A program made the position numbers and the translations under genes. Source: a virus. From it: DNA of 30,098 nucleotides. The stretch spans positions 1 through 30,098 of IMG/VR virus record IMGVR_UViG_3300034073_000983; one strand, written 5' to 3'. The notes under the pieces are model-generated. The model was not told the DNA's origin. It saw only the letters and a list, made by a program, of their open reading frames with translations, and ran no database searches. The stretch's first letter is position 1; every line of letters begins with the position of its first letter. Positions 5,083 through 11,092 of the stretch are shown here, piece by piece.

Positions 5083-5169
5083 GGATTTAGAAGGTATTAG
5101 AAGGCATAAGGTAGGAGGATTTAGAAGGTATTAGAAGGCATAAGGTAGGAGGATTTAGAAGGTATTAGA
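5083..5169 (+). repeat. 34-bp tandem repeat, 2.5 copies
   Basis: Units at 5083-5116, 5117-5150 and 5151-5169 (partial) are identical. Each begins GGATTTAGAAGGTATTAGA and ends ATAAGGTAGGA. Confidence 0.9.
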
Positions 5170-5200
5170 TACATTATTCTCAATAATAATCACTATTGAT

Positions 5201-5226
5201 TCTCAATAAGAAGAGACTTATTGAGA
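5201..5226. repeat. second ATTCTCAATAAG-type hairpin
   Basis: TCTCAATAAG, loop AAGAGA, CTTATTGAGA. Same stem as the hairpin at 4433-4462. It is followed by a T/A-rich stretch with no gene up to 5308. Confidence 0.6.
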
Positions 5227-5307
5227 GTGTTATGAAACGATAACATATGTTTTTTAATATATTTTTTTAATTAATTTAATTGTTTTTAGTAACATGCTGA
5301 TACAAAA

Positions 5308-5535
5308 TCAATTAAACTTACACTCTTCACTGGATTGACTATAAACCTGTATAACTGGTGGTTGGTTATTATTCCAATGTCTTACAGCATTCGCAATAAT
5401 AAACCCATTCGTAATCAAATAAGAAAGAAAGATAACAGTACGAATCACTGCTATCTTATCAGACTCTCTATCACACTTGGAAGCCTTTTCTCCTAATGCT
5501 TTTGCCCACCATCTCCAAGCACTCTTATTTTTCAT
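5308..5535 (-). CDS. single-pass membrane protein (75 aa)
   Basis: MKNKSAWRWWAKALGEKASK..., basic aromatic N-terminus, a hydrophobic segment at about residues 29-49 (VIRTVIFLSYLITNGFIIANA), then a polar tail ending SSEECKFN. Topology would be N-in. It overlaps the end of the 77-residue gene upstream by 11 bp. Unknown function; last gene of the operon before the control region. Confidence 0.7.
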   Translation of the reverse strand: MKNKSAWRWWAKALGEKASKCDRESDKIAVIRTVIFLSYLITNGFIIANAVRHWNNNQPPVIQVYSQSSEECKFN

Positions 5536-5758
5536 AGACTGTGGACCTTGACCTTACATACATTAACTCTTTCCATTGATTCTTATAACACAAGACTAAT
5601 AACCTATTGTTAGTATGAATAGGTGCTGCTCTATAATTAACTTCATCTTTAGGAGTAACTGATACTTCAATAGTAATATACTCCTTATCAACAAAGTATA
5701 TCCATCCTTCTACTCCTTTCGTCCACTTTACATAATCATTTACCTTTGGAACATACAT
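5525..5758 (-). CDS. conserved small beta-rich protein (77 aa)
   Basis: Begins MYVPKVNDYVKWTKGVEGWI. The pattern KVNDYVKW..GVEGWIYF.D.EYITIEVSV is one I recognise from cyanophage genomes as an uncharacterised protein; it reads like an SH3-type small barrel (alternating strands, KGVEGWIYFVDKEYITIEV). It overlaps both neighbours (19 bp with the gene at 5740-6027, 11 bp with the one at 5308-5535). Confidence 0.75.
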   Translation of the reverse strand: MYVPKVNDYVKWTKGVEGWIYFVDKEYITIEVSVTPKDEVNYRAAPIHTNNRLLVLCYKNQWKELMYVRSRSTVYEK

Positions 5759-6027
5759 TGCTCTAATATAGTAAGTTTGATTGGCATTGCAGTATAAGGA
5801 GTGGTATCAGTAATGCTTACCTTATCTCCTACCTTTGAACTATTAACTGGTGCGTAATAACATTTTGTTTTTGAATTGTAGAATCCCCATATAGTGCGTA
5901 CAGACTTCCCAAGATTATAATCATATAAAGCATGATGCCGTAACCAGATTGAGGTGACATTCCTCTTAAAAGATTCAGTTTCATAAGAATAACCTTTGGG
6001 AGCCTTGTGTGGGAATTCAGGAATCAT
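5740..6027 (-). CDS. conserved phage protein (95 aa)
   Basis: Start at ATG 6027 (MIPEFPHKAPKGYSYETESF); the upstream frame is occupied by another gene, so longer starts are rejected. Contains IWLRHHALYDYNLGKSVRTI then WGFYN, and ends in a TTPYTAM block. I recognise it as a widespread cyanophage protein with no function. Its start overlaps the stop of the 53-residue gene at 6017-6178. Confidence 0.75.
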   Translation of the reverse strand: MIPEFPHKAPKGYSYETESFKRNVTSIWLRHHALYDYNLGKSVRTIWGFYNSKTKCYYAPVNSSKVGDKVSITDTTPYTAMPIKLTILEQCMFQR

Positions 6028-6178
6028 AAACGGCACGGAGATGATTGGGATTGACACCTTTAGCAACATAATGTGAAAGCAATTGGTCACATTGCTCTTT
6101 CGTCAACTTTTGTGCATTCTCTTCAATCAGTTCCCATCCATTCGTAAACAACTCTTCAATGCGATACAGTTGTGTCAT
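6017..6178 (-). CDS. conserved small phage protein (53 aa)
   Basis: MTQLYRIEELFTNGWELIEE..., ending LRAVYDS. The pattern TQLYRIEEL.T.GW.LI.E....LT.E.C...L..Y...G..P..LRAV.D is one I recognise from T4-like cyanophages. Unknown function, compact two-helix look. Overlaps the ATG of the next gene and shares ATGA with the upstream stop. Confidence 0.8.
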   Translation of the reverse strand: MTQLYRIEELFTNGWELIEENAQKLTKEQCDQLLSHYVAKGVNPNHLRAVYDS

Positions 6179-6405
6179 GTTGTAAATGCCTCCAGGATAC
6201 CAGACTCGTAATCATCTTGTAGTGTAAACTTCTGAGCATTAACAACCCTTTCCATAATGCGATCCGTATATCGATCATCAAAAGATTCTTCTTCAGATAA
6301 GATAGTAAATGCTTCCGTGTCGGATTCGGCAATGAGATTAATCAGACCACCATATTCAGAAGAAGGGAATGGCACCCAGTAGTCAACAATATAAAGACTT
6401 TTCAT
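6175..6405 (-). CDS. conserved phage protein (76 aa)
   Basis: Begins MKSLYIVDYWVPFPSSEYGG; ends LEAFTT. Family pattern YWVPFPSSEYGG..N.IAESD.E......E...DDRY...IM..V..AQKF.L..EYESGI is familiar from cyanophages. Reads as an alpha/beta ferredoxin-like small domain. A CATACT -10 (6434-6439) lies about 30 bp upstream of the ATG, inside the 3' end of the preceding gene. Confidence 0.75.
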   Translation of the reverse strand: MKSLYIVDYWVPFPSSEYGGLINLIAESDTEAFTILSEEESFDDRYTDRIMERVVNAQKFTLQDDYESGILEAFTT

Positions 6406-6418
6406 TTATCGTGTTAAA

Positions 6419-6598
6419 TTACTCCTTGATTTTAGTATGGGGATGAGTATTTGTCAAGCAGTGTAGTTGCCTCTCAATTTCATACTTAATAGGCAGTAGA
6501 TGAGAAGCAAAGAAACCAGCATAAGGACCATCCTGTAGAAGTTCGTAGATGTTGTTGGTTTGTTGAAGAGCAAAAATTAATTTAGTTTGTTGATTCAT
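6419..6598 (-). CDS. conserved small protein (59 aa)
   Basis: MNQQTKLIFALQQTNNIYEL..., with LLPIKYEIERQL in the second half, ending HPHTKIKE. The block (Y.GFF.SHL.PIK.E.ERQL) is known to me from cyanophages as an uncharacterised protein. Helical. Its last codons contain the CATACT -10 and the AAGGAG that may serve the next gene. Confidence 0.75.
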   Translation of the reverse strand: MNQQTKLIFALQQTNNIYELLQDGPYAGFFASHLLPIKYEIERQLHCLTNTHPHTKIKE

Positions 6599-6781
6599 TT
6601 ACATAAACTCCTGTATATAATAATCAACATTAACATTGAGTTCCTGTGCTTTTTGTTGATAATAAGAATTAGTGTAAGATCTTGCTTCTTGCCACTTTAG
6701 ATATGAATCAATCTCAGTTTCAGAATGCTTCATGAAATCCTCATAAGCATTCAGAAACTGTTGAATATCTTCTTCATTCAT
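6599..6781 (-). CDS. acidic protein with DYYIQEF C-terminus (60 aa)
   Basis: Start MNEEDIQQFLNAYEDFMKHS at 6781, overlapping the end of the small membrane-protein gene at 6774-6884. All-helical, with a C-terminal tail LNVNVDYYIQEFM that matches the 48-residue protein at 4192-4338. The tail is probably a conserved interaction segment. Function unknown. Confidence 0.7.
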   Translation of the reverse strand: MNEEDIQQFLNAYEDFMKHSETEIDSYLKWQEARSYTNSYYQQKAQELNVNVDYYIQEFM

Positions 6782-6884
6782 GTTGTGTTGGCATCGATTG
6801 AAACAATTGGGCATCGCGCTGAATCAGAAAGCCATTCCACAGAAGAATGGCACATACACCTGCAATCATATATCTCTTTTTCAT
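6774..6884 (-). CDS. tiny membrane protein (36 aa)
   Basis: MKKRYMIAGVCAILLWNGFL followed by a polar tail ending MPTQHE. Short basic N-terminus and one hydrophobic segment of about 15 residues. A GGTGGAG ribosome site sits 6-10 bp upstream, and its start overlaps the upstream stop by ATGA. Could be an inner-membrane peptide or an uncleaved signal-type sequence; no cysteine lipobox. Confidence 0.6.
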   Translation of the reverse strand: MKKRYMIAGVCAILLWNGFLIQRDAQLFQSMPTQHE

Positions 6885-7015
6885 CCACACTCCACCTCAT
6901 AAGAAGTAAGTAGACTTATTTGCTGATGGATTTTTTCTTTCAAAACAGAAACATCCTCCTTAGATTCATTCAGAAGATTTAATATCAAAAGCAATTCTTC
7001 AGTCGTGAATCTCAT
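6881..7015 (-). CDS. small helical protein (44 aa)
   Basis: MRFTTEELLLILNLLNESKE..., ending SYEVECG. Entirely helical with heptad-like leucines (LLLILNLL, LKEKIHQQISLL), so probably a coiled-coil dimer. Overlaps the preceding stop by TGATG and the following start by ATGA. Confidence 0.65.
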   Translation of the reverse strand: MRFTTEELLLILNLLNESKEDVSVLKEKIHQQISLLTSYEVECG

Positions 7016-7242
7016 CAGCAGCACACCATCATCTTAACATGAGGGGCAGTGTGAAACTTGGTCACAGTGTAACCATAACCATGAATGCGTGCGTTTGCTT
7101 CATCAGTCATATCGCGCTTGGAAATCAGTTTCTCACTCATTTCCTTATCTTGAAAAGAAGTGACTTGTACAAACTTATTCGTCAAACCAGCGGCAGGATA
7201 AAAATCAACCTTCATGTTGCCGTCTCGTGAAATCAGTTGCAT
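7015..7242 (-). CDS. hypothetical protein (75 aa)
   Basis: MQLISRDGNMKVDFYPAAGL..., ending VKMMVCC. Mixed alpha/beta; the ARIHGYGYTVTKFHTAP stretch recalls uncharacterised cyanophage proteins. A TATAAT -10 (7270-7275) lies 28 bp upstream of the ATG without a good repeat element. First gene of the operon 7242-5308. Confidence 0.7.
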   Translation of the reverse strand: MQLISRDGNMKVDFYPAAGLTNKFVQVTSFQDKEMSEKLISKRDMTDEANARIHGYGYTVTKFHTAPHVKMMVCC

Positions 7243-7269
7243 GGGAGGGGTGGTGTCGATTACCTTTGT

Positions 7270-7275
7270 ATTATA
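7270..7275 (-). promoter_or_regulatory. -10 promoter (TATAAT)
   Basis: CCTATAATAC upstream of the ATG at 7242. Neither a -35 nor the repeat element is evident. Confidence 0.5.
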
Positions 7276-7277
7276 GG

Positions 7278-7484
7278 TCAGAAGGACGGCACTACATCGT
7301 TGCGTAGACCAGTTTGAGATCTGTCCATTTGCTCCCAGAGGGAATACAGTTTATTATACAATGCTGGCACACTTCCATAGTCGCGGGCAATGTGAATTTC
7401 ATCAATATTTTCTAAATTTTGAAGTGCAGAGAGAAGAATACCCATCTCATGCACATTTAGATTTACAGTGGTTTCAGTCATCAT
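7278..7484 (-). CDS. conserved small protein (68 aa)
   Basis: MMTETTVNLNVHEMGILLSA..., ending LRNDVVPSF. The pattern TVNLNV.E...L.SAL..L......I...YGSV..LYN.LYS.WEQMD is known to me from cyanophages. Predicted short strand plus three helices. Two adjacent ATGs; the first overlaps the upstream stop. Confidence 0.8.
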   Translation of the reverse strand: MMTETTVNLNVHEMGILLSALQNLENIDEIHIARDYGSVPALYNKLYSLWEQMDRSQTGLRNDVVPSF

Positions 7485-7684
7485 TTTAATTCAATCCTAT
7501 CAAAGATTAGCATACCAATTTCAAAAAGTAAATCATCATCCATATCTCCCAGTGTATCCTTAATACCTTCCACTACTGCAGTTTGCATATACTCAGTGAA
7601 ACCTTCATCTTCATAAATGTAATTAATAATTGCAGGTTTGAGTGCATCAGCAATCTTAGTAATAGAAGAATTAGAGAGTTTCAT
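7481..7684 (-). CDS. conserved small acidic protein (67 aa)
   Basis: Start MKLSNSSITKIADALKPAII at 7684; the frame stays open further upstream but overlaps the neighbouring gene. All-helical, acidic centre (GDMDDDLLFEIGM). Resembles a cyanophage family starting MKLSQATITRIADAL. Function unknown. Confidence 0.75.
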   Translation of the reverse strand: MKLSNSSITKIADALKPAIINYIYEDEGFTEYMQTAVVEGIKDTLGDMDDDLLFEIGMLIFDRIELK

Positions 7685-7835
7685 ACGATTCGTCAAATGC
7701 AAGTTCCAGATAATTATAACCAATCACTTGTCGCCCTGTGTGAGTAGTGGTGTCAACTTTTACACCTTCACTTTCCAACTTCTCAATACGACGATTGGTT
7801 GCAGTATTCAGTTTTGTTGCCCAGTAATAACTCAT
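7671..7835 (-). CDS. small hypothetical protein (54 aa)
   Basis: MSYYWATKLNTATNRRIEKL..., ending FDESYETL. First gene of its operon, with an element-type promoter carrying TGC-TATAAT 25 bp upstream. Overlaps the next gene by 14 bp. The centre (VKVDTTTHTGRQVIGYNYLE) looks like two or three beta strands. No family recognised. Confidence 0.7.
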   Translation of the reverse strand: MSYYWATKLNTATNRRIEKLESEGVKVDTTTHTGRQVIGYNYLELAFDESYETL

Positions 7836-7860
7836 ATGCTTGTGTTGTGTTGACTCTCAT

Positions 7861-7919
7861 ATTATAGCAGAAAAGGGTGCCGTTAGACACCCTCTGTTGT
7901 GACAGTTTATGATTTGTCA
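7861..7919 (-). promoter_or_regulatory. element-type promoter with extended -10
   Basis: TTGACA (minus strand, about 7915-7920), N10, TGTCACA (7898-7904), 31 bp gap, TGC-TATAAT (-10 at 7861-7866). Confidence 0.7.
7871..7893 (-). terminator. terminator of the methyltransferase gene, nested in the next promoter
   Basis: Minus strand GGGTG, 9-nt loop, CACCC then TTTTCTGC. It sits between the repeat element and the -10 of the following promoter. Confidence 0.6.
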
Positions 7920-8744
7920 ACCTAGTGCATCAAACACAGTGGTTTGTGGTGTAATCTCCTGACACAGAGCATAATAGGTTGGGTCAATCTCAAACCCAAT
8001 ATACTTACGGTCTGCCTTCACTGCCATTCTTGCAGTAGTGCCACTTCCCATAAAAGGATCTAACACAAGGTCACCAGGATTGGTCCAGGAAATAATATGG
8101 TCATAAGCAAGTTGCTCTGGCATTGTTGCAGGATGCTCATAGGCACGCTTGATAGATTGACCGAATCCACCACTATTCTTTACTTTCCAGATATTAGTGC
8201 GAGCACCAAACTCTTTGATTTCTTTGGTCTTCTCCTCAGTAATATCCAGACTTCCATCCTTTTTGCGTGCTCTAGCATTGCCCCAAGACTTATGCCCTGC
8301 CCATGCATTTGGTTTGTCCATAATGATATTGACAGTATTTGGTTTACCCTTACTCAGAATAAAGCAATACTCAAATGCCTGTGAATAACGAACAGACTTC
8401 TCACCAGCAGCAAAAGCAATACCAGTCTTTTCGTAAATCATTGTATCGTGCAGACGCAATCCACATTCATCCATAAAGTAGAGTGCCTGGCGAAAACTAC
8501 TACCAGTTTCTCCACCATTAATGGTTGCGTCACCAACATTCCACATAATCACACCACCAGGTTTCAGGACTCTAGCAAGTGCCTTTGCAACATCCTTAAA
8601 CACATTAAAATCCCACTTACTGCTATCGTTGTAAGTGCGGAGGTCATCATACGGAGGAGAAGTTACACACAAGTCAACAGACTCTGCATCCATTGCATTC
8701 ATACCTTCGATGCAGTTTTGATTGTAAACTCGATTGGTCTCCAT
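7917..8744 (-). CDS. DNA (N4-cytosine or N6-adenine) methyltransferase, SPPY type (275 aa)
   Basis: Transfers methyl from S-adenosylmethionine to DNA. Catalytic motif IV TSPPYDDL at residues 28-35 precedes the AdoMet-binding motif DPFMGSGTT at about 229-237, i.e. beta-class order. The protein ends IGFEIDPTYYALCQEI, typical of the N6_N4_Mtase family. SPPY favours N4-cytosine but does not settle it. Start METNRVYNQNCIEGMNAMDA at ATG 8744; a TTG start further up is less likely. TGT-TATAAT at 8768-8773. No restriction enzyme adjoins, so it is an orphan enzyme, probably protecting phage DNA. Confidence 0.92.
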   Translation of the reverse strand: METNRVYNQNCIEGMNAMDAESVDLCVTSPPYDDLRTYNDSSKWDFNVFKDVAKALARVLKPGGVIMWNVGDATINGGETGSSFRQALYFMDECGLRLHDTMIYEKTGIAFAAGEKSVRYSQAFEYCFILSKGKPNTVNIIMDKPNAWAGHKSWGNARARKKDGSLDITEEKTKEIKEFGARTNIWKVKNSGGFGQSIKRAYEHPATMPEQLAYDHIISWTNPGDLVLDPFMGSGTTARMAVKADRKYIGFEIDPTYYALCQEITPQTTVFDALG

Positions 8745-8767
8745 GAATATCAAATGATGAAACGACT

Positions 8768-8773
8768 ATTATA
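8768..8773 (-). promoter_or_regulatory. extended -10 promoter (TGT-TATAAT)
   Basis: Lies 24 bp above the methyltransferase ATG. No repeat element at the class distance, since the upstream DNA is coding. Confidence 0.55.
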
Positions 8774-8780
8774 ACAGAAA

Positions 8781-9179
8781 TTAGCAGGCAAATGCAAGTC
8801 CACCAACAGAAGCACCTAATGCAGTTGCCCACCCATAGTTTCTGGGATAATTACTTGCAGCAGCACGACCGATTGCACCACCCAATACTGCGCCTAAAAG
8901 AGTTCTTGTGGGATTGCAGTTTGGATTAGTGCGTCTTCCATAATATCCTCCATATCCACCAGCATAATACTGATTACTAGGGCGATATCCTTGATTAATA
9001 TTGTTGCAAGGAACATTATAAGTTTGCACACTGACGCCACCAGGAATATAATTGCCATAAGCATCATATCCACCAGGGCTATAAACTTCCTGATTCTGTG
9101 TACAAACTGCAAATTGATTCACCTGCTGAGCAACAACAGGTGATGGTAACAGCAGTAGTATTGGAAGAAGATACTTCAT
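8781..9179 (-). CDS. secreted glycine-zipper protein (132 aa)
   Basis: A signal peptide is clear: MKYLLPILLLLPSPVVA followed by QQ, with a likely cut after residue 17. The middle is Tyr/Gly/Asn rich (GGYDAYGNYIPGG, NQYYAGGYGGYYGRR) with three cysteines. The C-terminal 45 residues hold two glycine-zipper helices (LLGAVLGGAIGRAAA, GWATALGASVGGLAFA), as in the 17-kDa/YMGG families that insert in the outer membrane or periplasm. It may alter the envelope of the infected cell; the role is inferred only. Element-type promoter at 9203-9260. Confidence 0.8.
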   Translation of the reverse strand: MKYLLPILLLLPSPVVAQQVNQFAVCTQNQEVYSPGGYDAYGNYIPGGVSVQTYNVPCNNINQGYRPSNQYYAGGYGGYYGRRTNPNCNPTRTLLGAVLGGAIGRAAASNYPRNYGWATALGASVGGLAFAC

Positions 9180-9202
9180 GCTCTTGGGTCTTGTTACTTC
9201 TA

Positions 9203-9260
9203 ATTATACACTCAAACACAGGCGATTTCCAAAGAAGTGTGACACTTTCTGATCTGTCCA
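9203..9260 (-). promoter_or_regulatory. element-type promoter
   Basis: GGACAG (9255-9260), N10, TGTCACA (9238-9244), 29 bp gap, TATAAT -10 (9203-9208). The element overlaps coding-like sequence that continues the SprT-like gene past its stop. Confidence 0.6.
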
Positions 9261-9302
9261 CCCATTCTTCTCAAACAGATACTCCAGATATAGGGTTTCT
9301 TC
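9204..9302 (-). pseudogene. in-frame continuation of the SprT-like gene after its TAA
   Basis: Directly after the TAA the frame reads EETLYLEYLFEKNGWTDQKV and ends LCLSV at a TAA inside the next gene's TATAAT. Its composition looks like a normal C-terminal helix plus tail. A single base change (for example CAA to TAA) would account for the interruption; programmed read-through is the alternative. Confidence 0.5.
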
Positions 9303-9680
9303 TTACTCTCTCGCTTCAATCTCATGCGGTTGATGCCAATAGTCGTAAAGTTCGACTGCTATTTTACCATAATGCATTTTTCCGCGTCGCATCCGCAGCG
9401 AACCAACTACCCACTGCCGCAGGTGGGTCAATTCATGCAAAAGAGTTTTTATATACAACTCCTCATCAAGATAGGTGTCTATTTCAATCAGAAACTCACG
9501 AGGGCGATAAGACTCTCCCACATAGTCACAGTATCCATAGACTGCTTCCCGTTTCAGACCACGATGAAGAATTTCTACTTCAATCTTGTGGCGTGGTAGA
9601 AACTTATTCAGAAACCAAGTGGTAACATCTTTGCAGAGGAGTTTACGATAACCATATCCAGACATTTCAAGGTAATGCAT
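9303..9680 (-). CDS. SprT-like zinc metalloprotein (125 aa)
   Basis: HELTHLRQW at residues 82-90 provides the HExxH zinc motif (H82, E83, H86). YWHQPHEIEARE near the C-terminus supplies the likely third ligand, a placement common in SprT-like phage proteins. Such proteins are taken to be DNA-associated metallopeptidases; activity is inferred. Start taken at ATG 9680 (MHYLEMSGYGYRKLL), with 9665 possible. The gene ends at a TAA (9303-9305), beyond which the same frame stays open and coding-like for 32 residues, so the protein may be truncated or read through. Confidence 0.8.
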   Translation of the reverse strand: MHYLEMSGYGYRKLLCKDVTTWFLNKFLPRHKIEVEILHRGLKREAVYGYCDYVGESYRPREFLIEIDTYLDEELYIKTLLHELTHLRQWVVGSLRMRRGKMHYGKIAVELYDYWHQPHEIEARE

Positions 9681-9742
9681 TGTCCCCAGTGAAGAAACCA
9701 AACAAAAGAACCAACAAAAATCAGTTTATGTGTTGCAGTCAT
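9608..9742 (-). CDS. possible small membrane peptide (44 aa)
   Basis: Frame MTATHKLIFVGSFVWFLHWG... starts with an ATGA-type overlap with the upstream stop and has a hydrophobic segment at residues 7-20. Its last half overlaps the SprT-like gene in another frame, so it may end earlier in function or be spurious. Confidence 0.35.
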   Translation of the reverse strand: MTATHKLIFVGSFVWFLHWGQCITLKCLDMVIVNSSAKMLPLGF

Positions 9743-9905
9743 GCTTCATTCCCATCAGTTTACCGTAGATTTTGGCATAAAACATTTTTGTAAAATTATC
9801 ATTATTTTCATTAATCATTTGACCCTTAACTAGAGCCATCAATGCTTCAATTTCAGCAGATTTCCAATCAGCATCAACATTGTGCTCAGTTACTTTCACC
9901 CCCAT
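9726..9905 (-). CDS. small hypothetical protein (59 aa)
   Basis: MGVKVTEHNVDADWKSAEIE..., ending GMKHDCNT. Methionine-rich and helical. Its start overlaps the stop of the upstream acidic gene, and its end overlaps the small membrane frame, following the operon's pattern. Nothing recognised. Confidence 0.6.
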   Translation of the reverse strand: MGVKVTEHNVDADWKSAEIEALMALVKGQMINENNDNFTKMFYAKIYGKLMGMKHDCNT

Positions 9906-10099
9906 GCCTCCATGAACTCTTCAAGGTGATACTCTTCGTCAGTTTGAGTTTCCTCAACCAACTCATCATAACTCATTTCTTTCAGCATCTCCAGGTATTC
10001 TTCAGGAGTAGCATCATTGTCAGGGTCGAAGTCATCGTGACAGAGATACACATACTCATTGTAGAGTGCTTCAATCAGTTGGTCTTTGGTGTAGGTCAT
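9896..10099 (-). CDS. conserved small acidic protein (67 aa)
   Basis: MTYTKDQLIEALYNEYVYLC..., then HDDFDPDNDATPEEY and a C-terminus EEFMEAWG. The pattern YTKD.L..AL..EY.YLCHDDFDP....P.EY is familiar from cyanophages. Very acidic, helical. The homing endonuclease gene upstream ends 4 bp into this gene's start, so the endonuclease has inserted exactly before it. Confidence 0.8.
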   Translation of the reverse strand: MTYTKDQLIEALYNEYVYLCHDDFDPDNDATPEEYLEMLKEMSYDELVEETQTDEEYHLEEFMEAWG

Positions 10100-10596
10100 T
10101 TGATTAGTTTGTATCCTTTACAAGTTGTTCCAGGATTTCGTAGTGTTCTTAACATTGTACCAGATGAGGGATGATTTAACACTTCACGGCACCATTTTGT
10201 AAGATTTGTGACTTCAATAGTCTCTCCAGTTGGTGCTTCAATCAGTCGGGTTTTTGCTTGCGAGTATTCTACATTGTCAGCATTACTCATCCACTCTAAG
10301 TTCTCAACTCTGTTATCAGTTTTGTCCTCATTGATATGATTAACTGTATCATAGTTGTAAGGATTTGGAATGTAAGTTTCTGCCACTAATCTGTGAATAC
10401 TTGTGTGCCTCATTCTGCTAGTATTTTGTTCCAGAATGATTTTTAGATAACCTTTTCTATCTGTTTGTGGTTTTAGTTCTCTTTTATATGAATAATCAAG
10501 AACTTTTCCTTTGCCATTACCTCCAGGTTTTTTGTGTGAGAATACTTTACCATCCGGTGTGATAGAGTATTCTGGATAATTTGGAATAAGTTTCAT
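10096..10596 (-). CDS. HNH homing endonuclease with NUMOD4 (166 aa)
   Basis: Residues 1-20 (MKLIPNYPEYSITPDGKVFS) are a NUMOD4-type DNA-binding opening. The centre has IHRLVAETYIPNP and NHINEDKTDNRVENLEWMS (about 84-120), the HNH_3 pattern with the NHI and N..ENLEW core. The end (IEVTNLTKWCREV...) looks like a NUMOD1 helix. HNH enzymes nick or cut DNA, allowing their genes to invade related phages. It lies between two unrelated genes as a free-standing element, and its start is enclosed by the inverted repeat/late promoter cassette at 10600-10647. Confidence 0.88.
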   Translation of the reverse strand: MKLIPNYPEYSITPDGKVFSHKKPGGNGKGKVLDYSYKRELKPQTDRKGYLKIILEQNTSRMRHTSIHRLVAETYIPNPYNYDTVNHINEDKTDNRVENLEWMSNADNVEYSQAKTRLIEAPTGETIEVTNLTKWCREVLNHPSSGTMLRTLRNPGTTCKGYKLIK

Positions 10597-10599
10597 AAA

Positions 10600-10647
10600 T
10601 GATTGGAGATGATTTATCTTTATTTATAAGTATAACACCTCCAATCA
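10600..10647 (-). promoter_or_regulatory. inverted repeat enclosing a T4-type late promoter, ahead of the HNH gene
   Basis: Minus strand TGATTGGAG (10639-10647) pairs with CTCCAATCA (10600-10608). Between the arms lies TATAAATA (10621-10628). The inner arm ends 3 bp before the ATG, so RNA starting upstream would fold over the start, whereas RNA from TATAAATA would lack the outer arm. No terminator in this copy. Confidence 0.65.
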
Positions 10648-10653
10648 CATTAG

Positions 10654-11013
10654 TCAACGAGCATATAGATAGGAACCATGCCAAGTGGCGTGCTCAAACA
10701 ACCATTCGCGTTGCTCAATGCTGCGAAGGTCATAACGCACACCTTTAGCAGGTGCTTTCCAACTGGAGCTTTTATAAATTTCTCCAGTCTTGCGGTCAAC
10801 AAATGCGTGGAGACTGCGACCGCCAGAAGAATCAATCATAATGACTTTGTGATACTTACGACCAGATTCAAAGATGTAGTCATAACCATCAGGAGCAGCG
10901 TCACGCAGAGCATCACACAGCATCCAGGTCCACTTAACAACATTCAGTTGAATGGTGTTGGCAGCATCACGCTGGGCACAGAAGGCGCTGAATTCCTTGT
11001 TGAGGGTGAGCAT
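10654..11013 (-). CDS. conserved phage protein of unknown function (119 aa)
   Basis: Start MLTLNKEFSAFCAQRDAANT at 11013; an earlier in-frame ATG (11046) overlaps the TACAAT -10 and is rejected. The block GRKYHKVIMIDSSGGRSLHA followed by FVDRKTGEIYKSSSWKAPAK is one I recognise across cyanophages; it often stands beside small early genes. Alpha/beta, soluble, no catalytic motif evident. The repeat-element promoter precedes it. Confidence 0.8.
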   Translation of the reverse strand: MLTLNKEFSAFCAQRDAANTIQLNVVKWTWMLCDALRDAAPDGYDYIFESGRKYHKVIMIDSSGGRSLHAFVDRKTGEIYKSSSWKAPAKGVRYDLRSIEQREWLFEHATWHGSYLYAR

Positions 11014-11034
11014 CGGTTGGTTGCGTATGTGCTT

Positions 11035-11092
11035 ATTGTAGGGCATCCTAGAGGGGTCTGGGAGGGTCAGTATGCCAGTATGTCAACTGTCC
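11035..11092 (-). promoter_or_regulatory. element-type promoter
   Basis: GGACAG (about 11088-11093), N10, TGGCATA (11071-11077), 30 bp gap, TACAAT -10 (11035-11040). Confidence 0.6.

Larger units (their letters stand above)
5061..5231 (+). ncRNA. candidate small RNA with purine-rich tandem repeats
   Basis: The transcript from the consensus promoter would begin near 5061. It would run through 2.5 copies of a 34-bp GA-rich repeat (5083-5169), which contains AAGG, AGAAGG and TAGGAGG (Shine-Dalgarno-like), and then the TCTCAATAAG hairpin (5201-5226). No sensible frame is present. The 3' end is assumed at the hairpin, although its tail is not U-rich; a T-run follows at 5250-5270. Confidence 0.4.

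Noticed and set aside
5083-5169. Tandem repeat as a CRISPR array
   Set aside because: The 34-bp units are directly adjacent with no spacers, and no cas genes are near.
2943-5307. tRNA genes in the non-coding control region
   Set aside because: Cyanophages often carry tRNAs, but no cloverleaf with T-arm GTTCGA-type sequence was found on either strand.
6027-6090. Longer start of the 95-residue gene (GTG 6090 or ATG 6069)
   Set aside because: This DNA encodes the end of the 53-residue gene in another frame; the ATG at 6027 gives the usual overlap.
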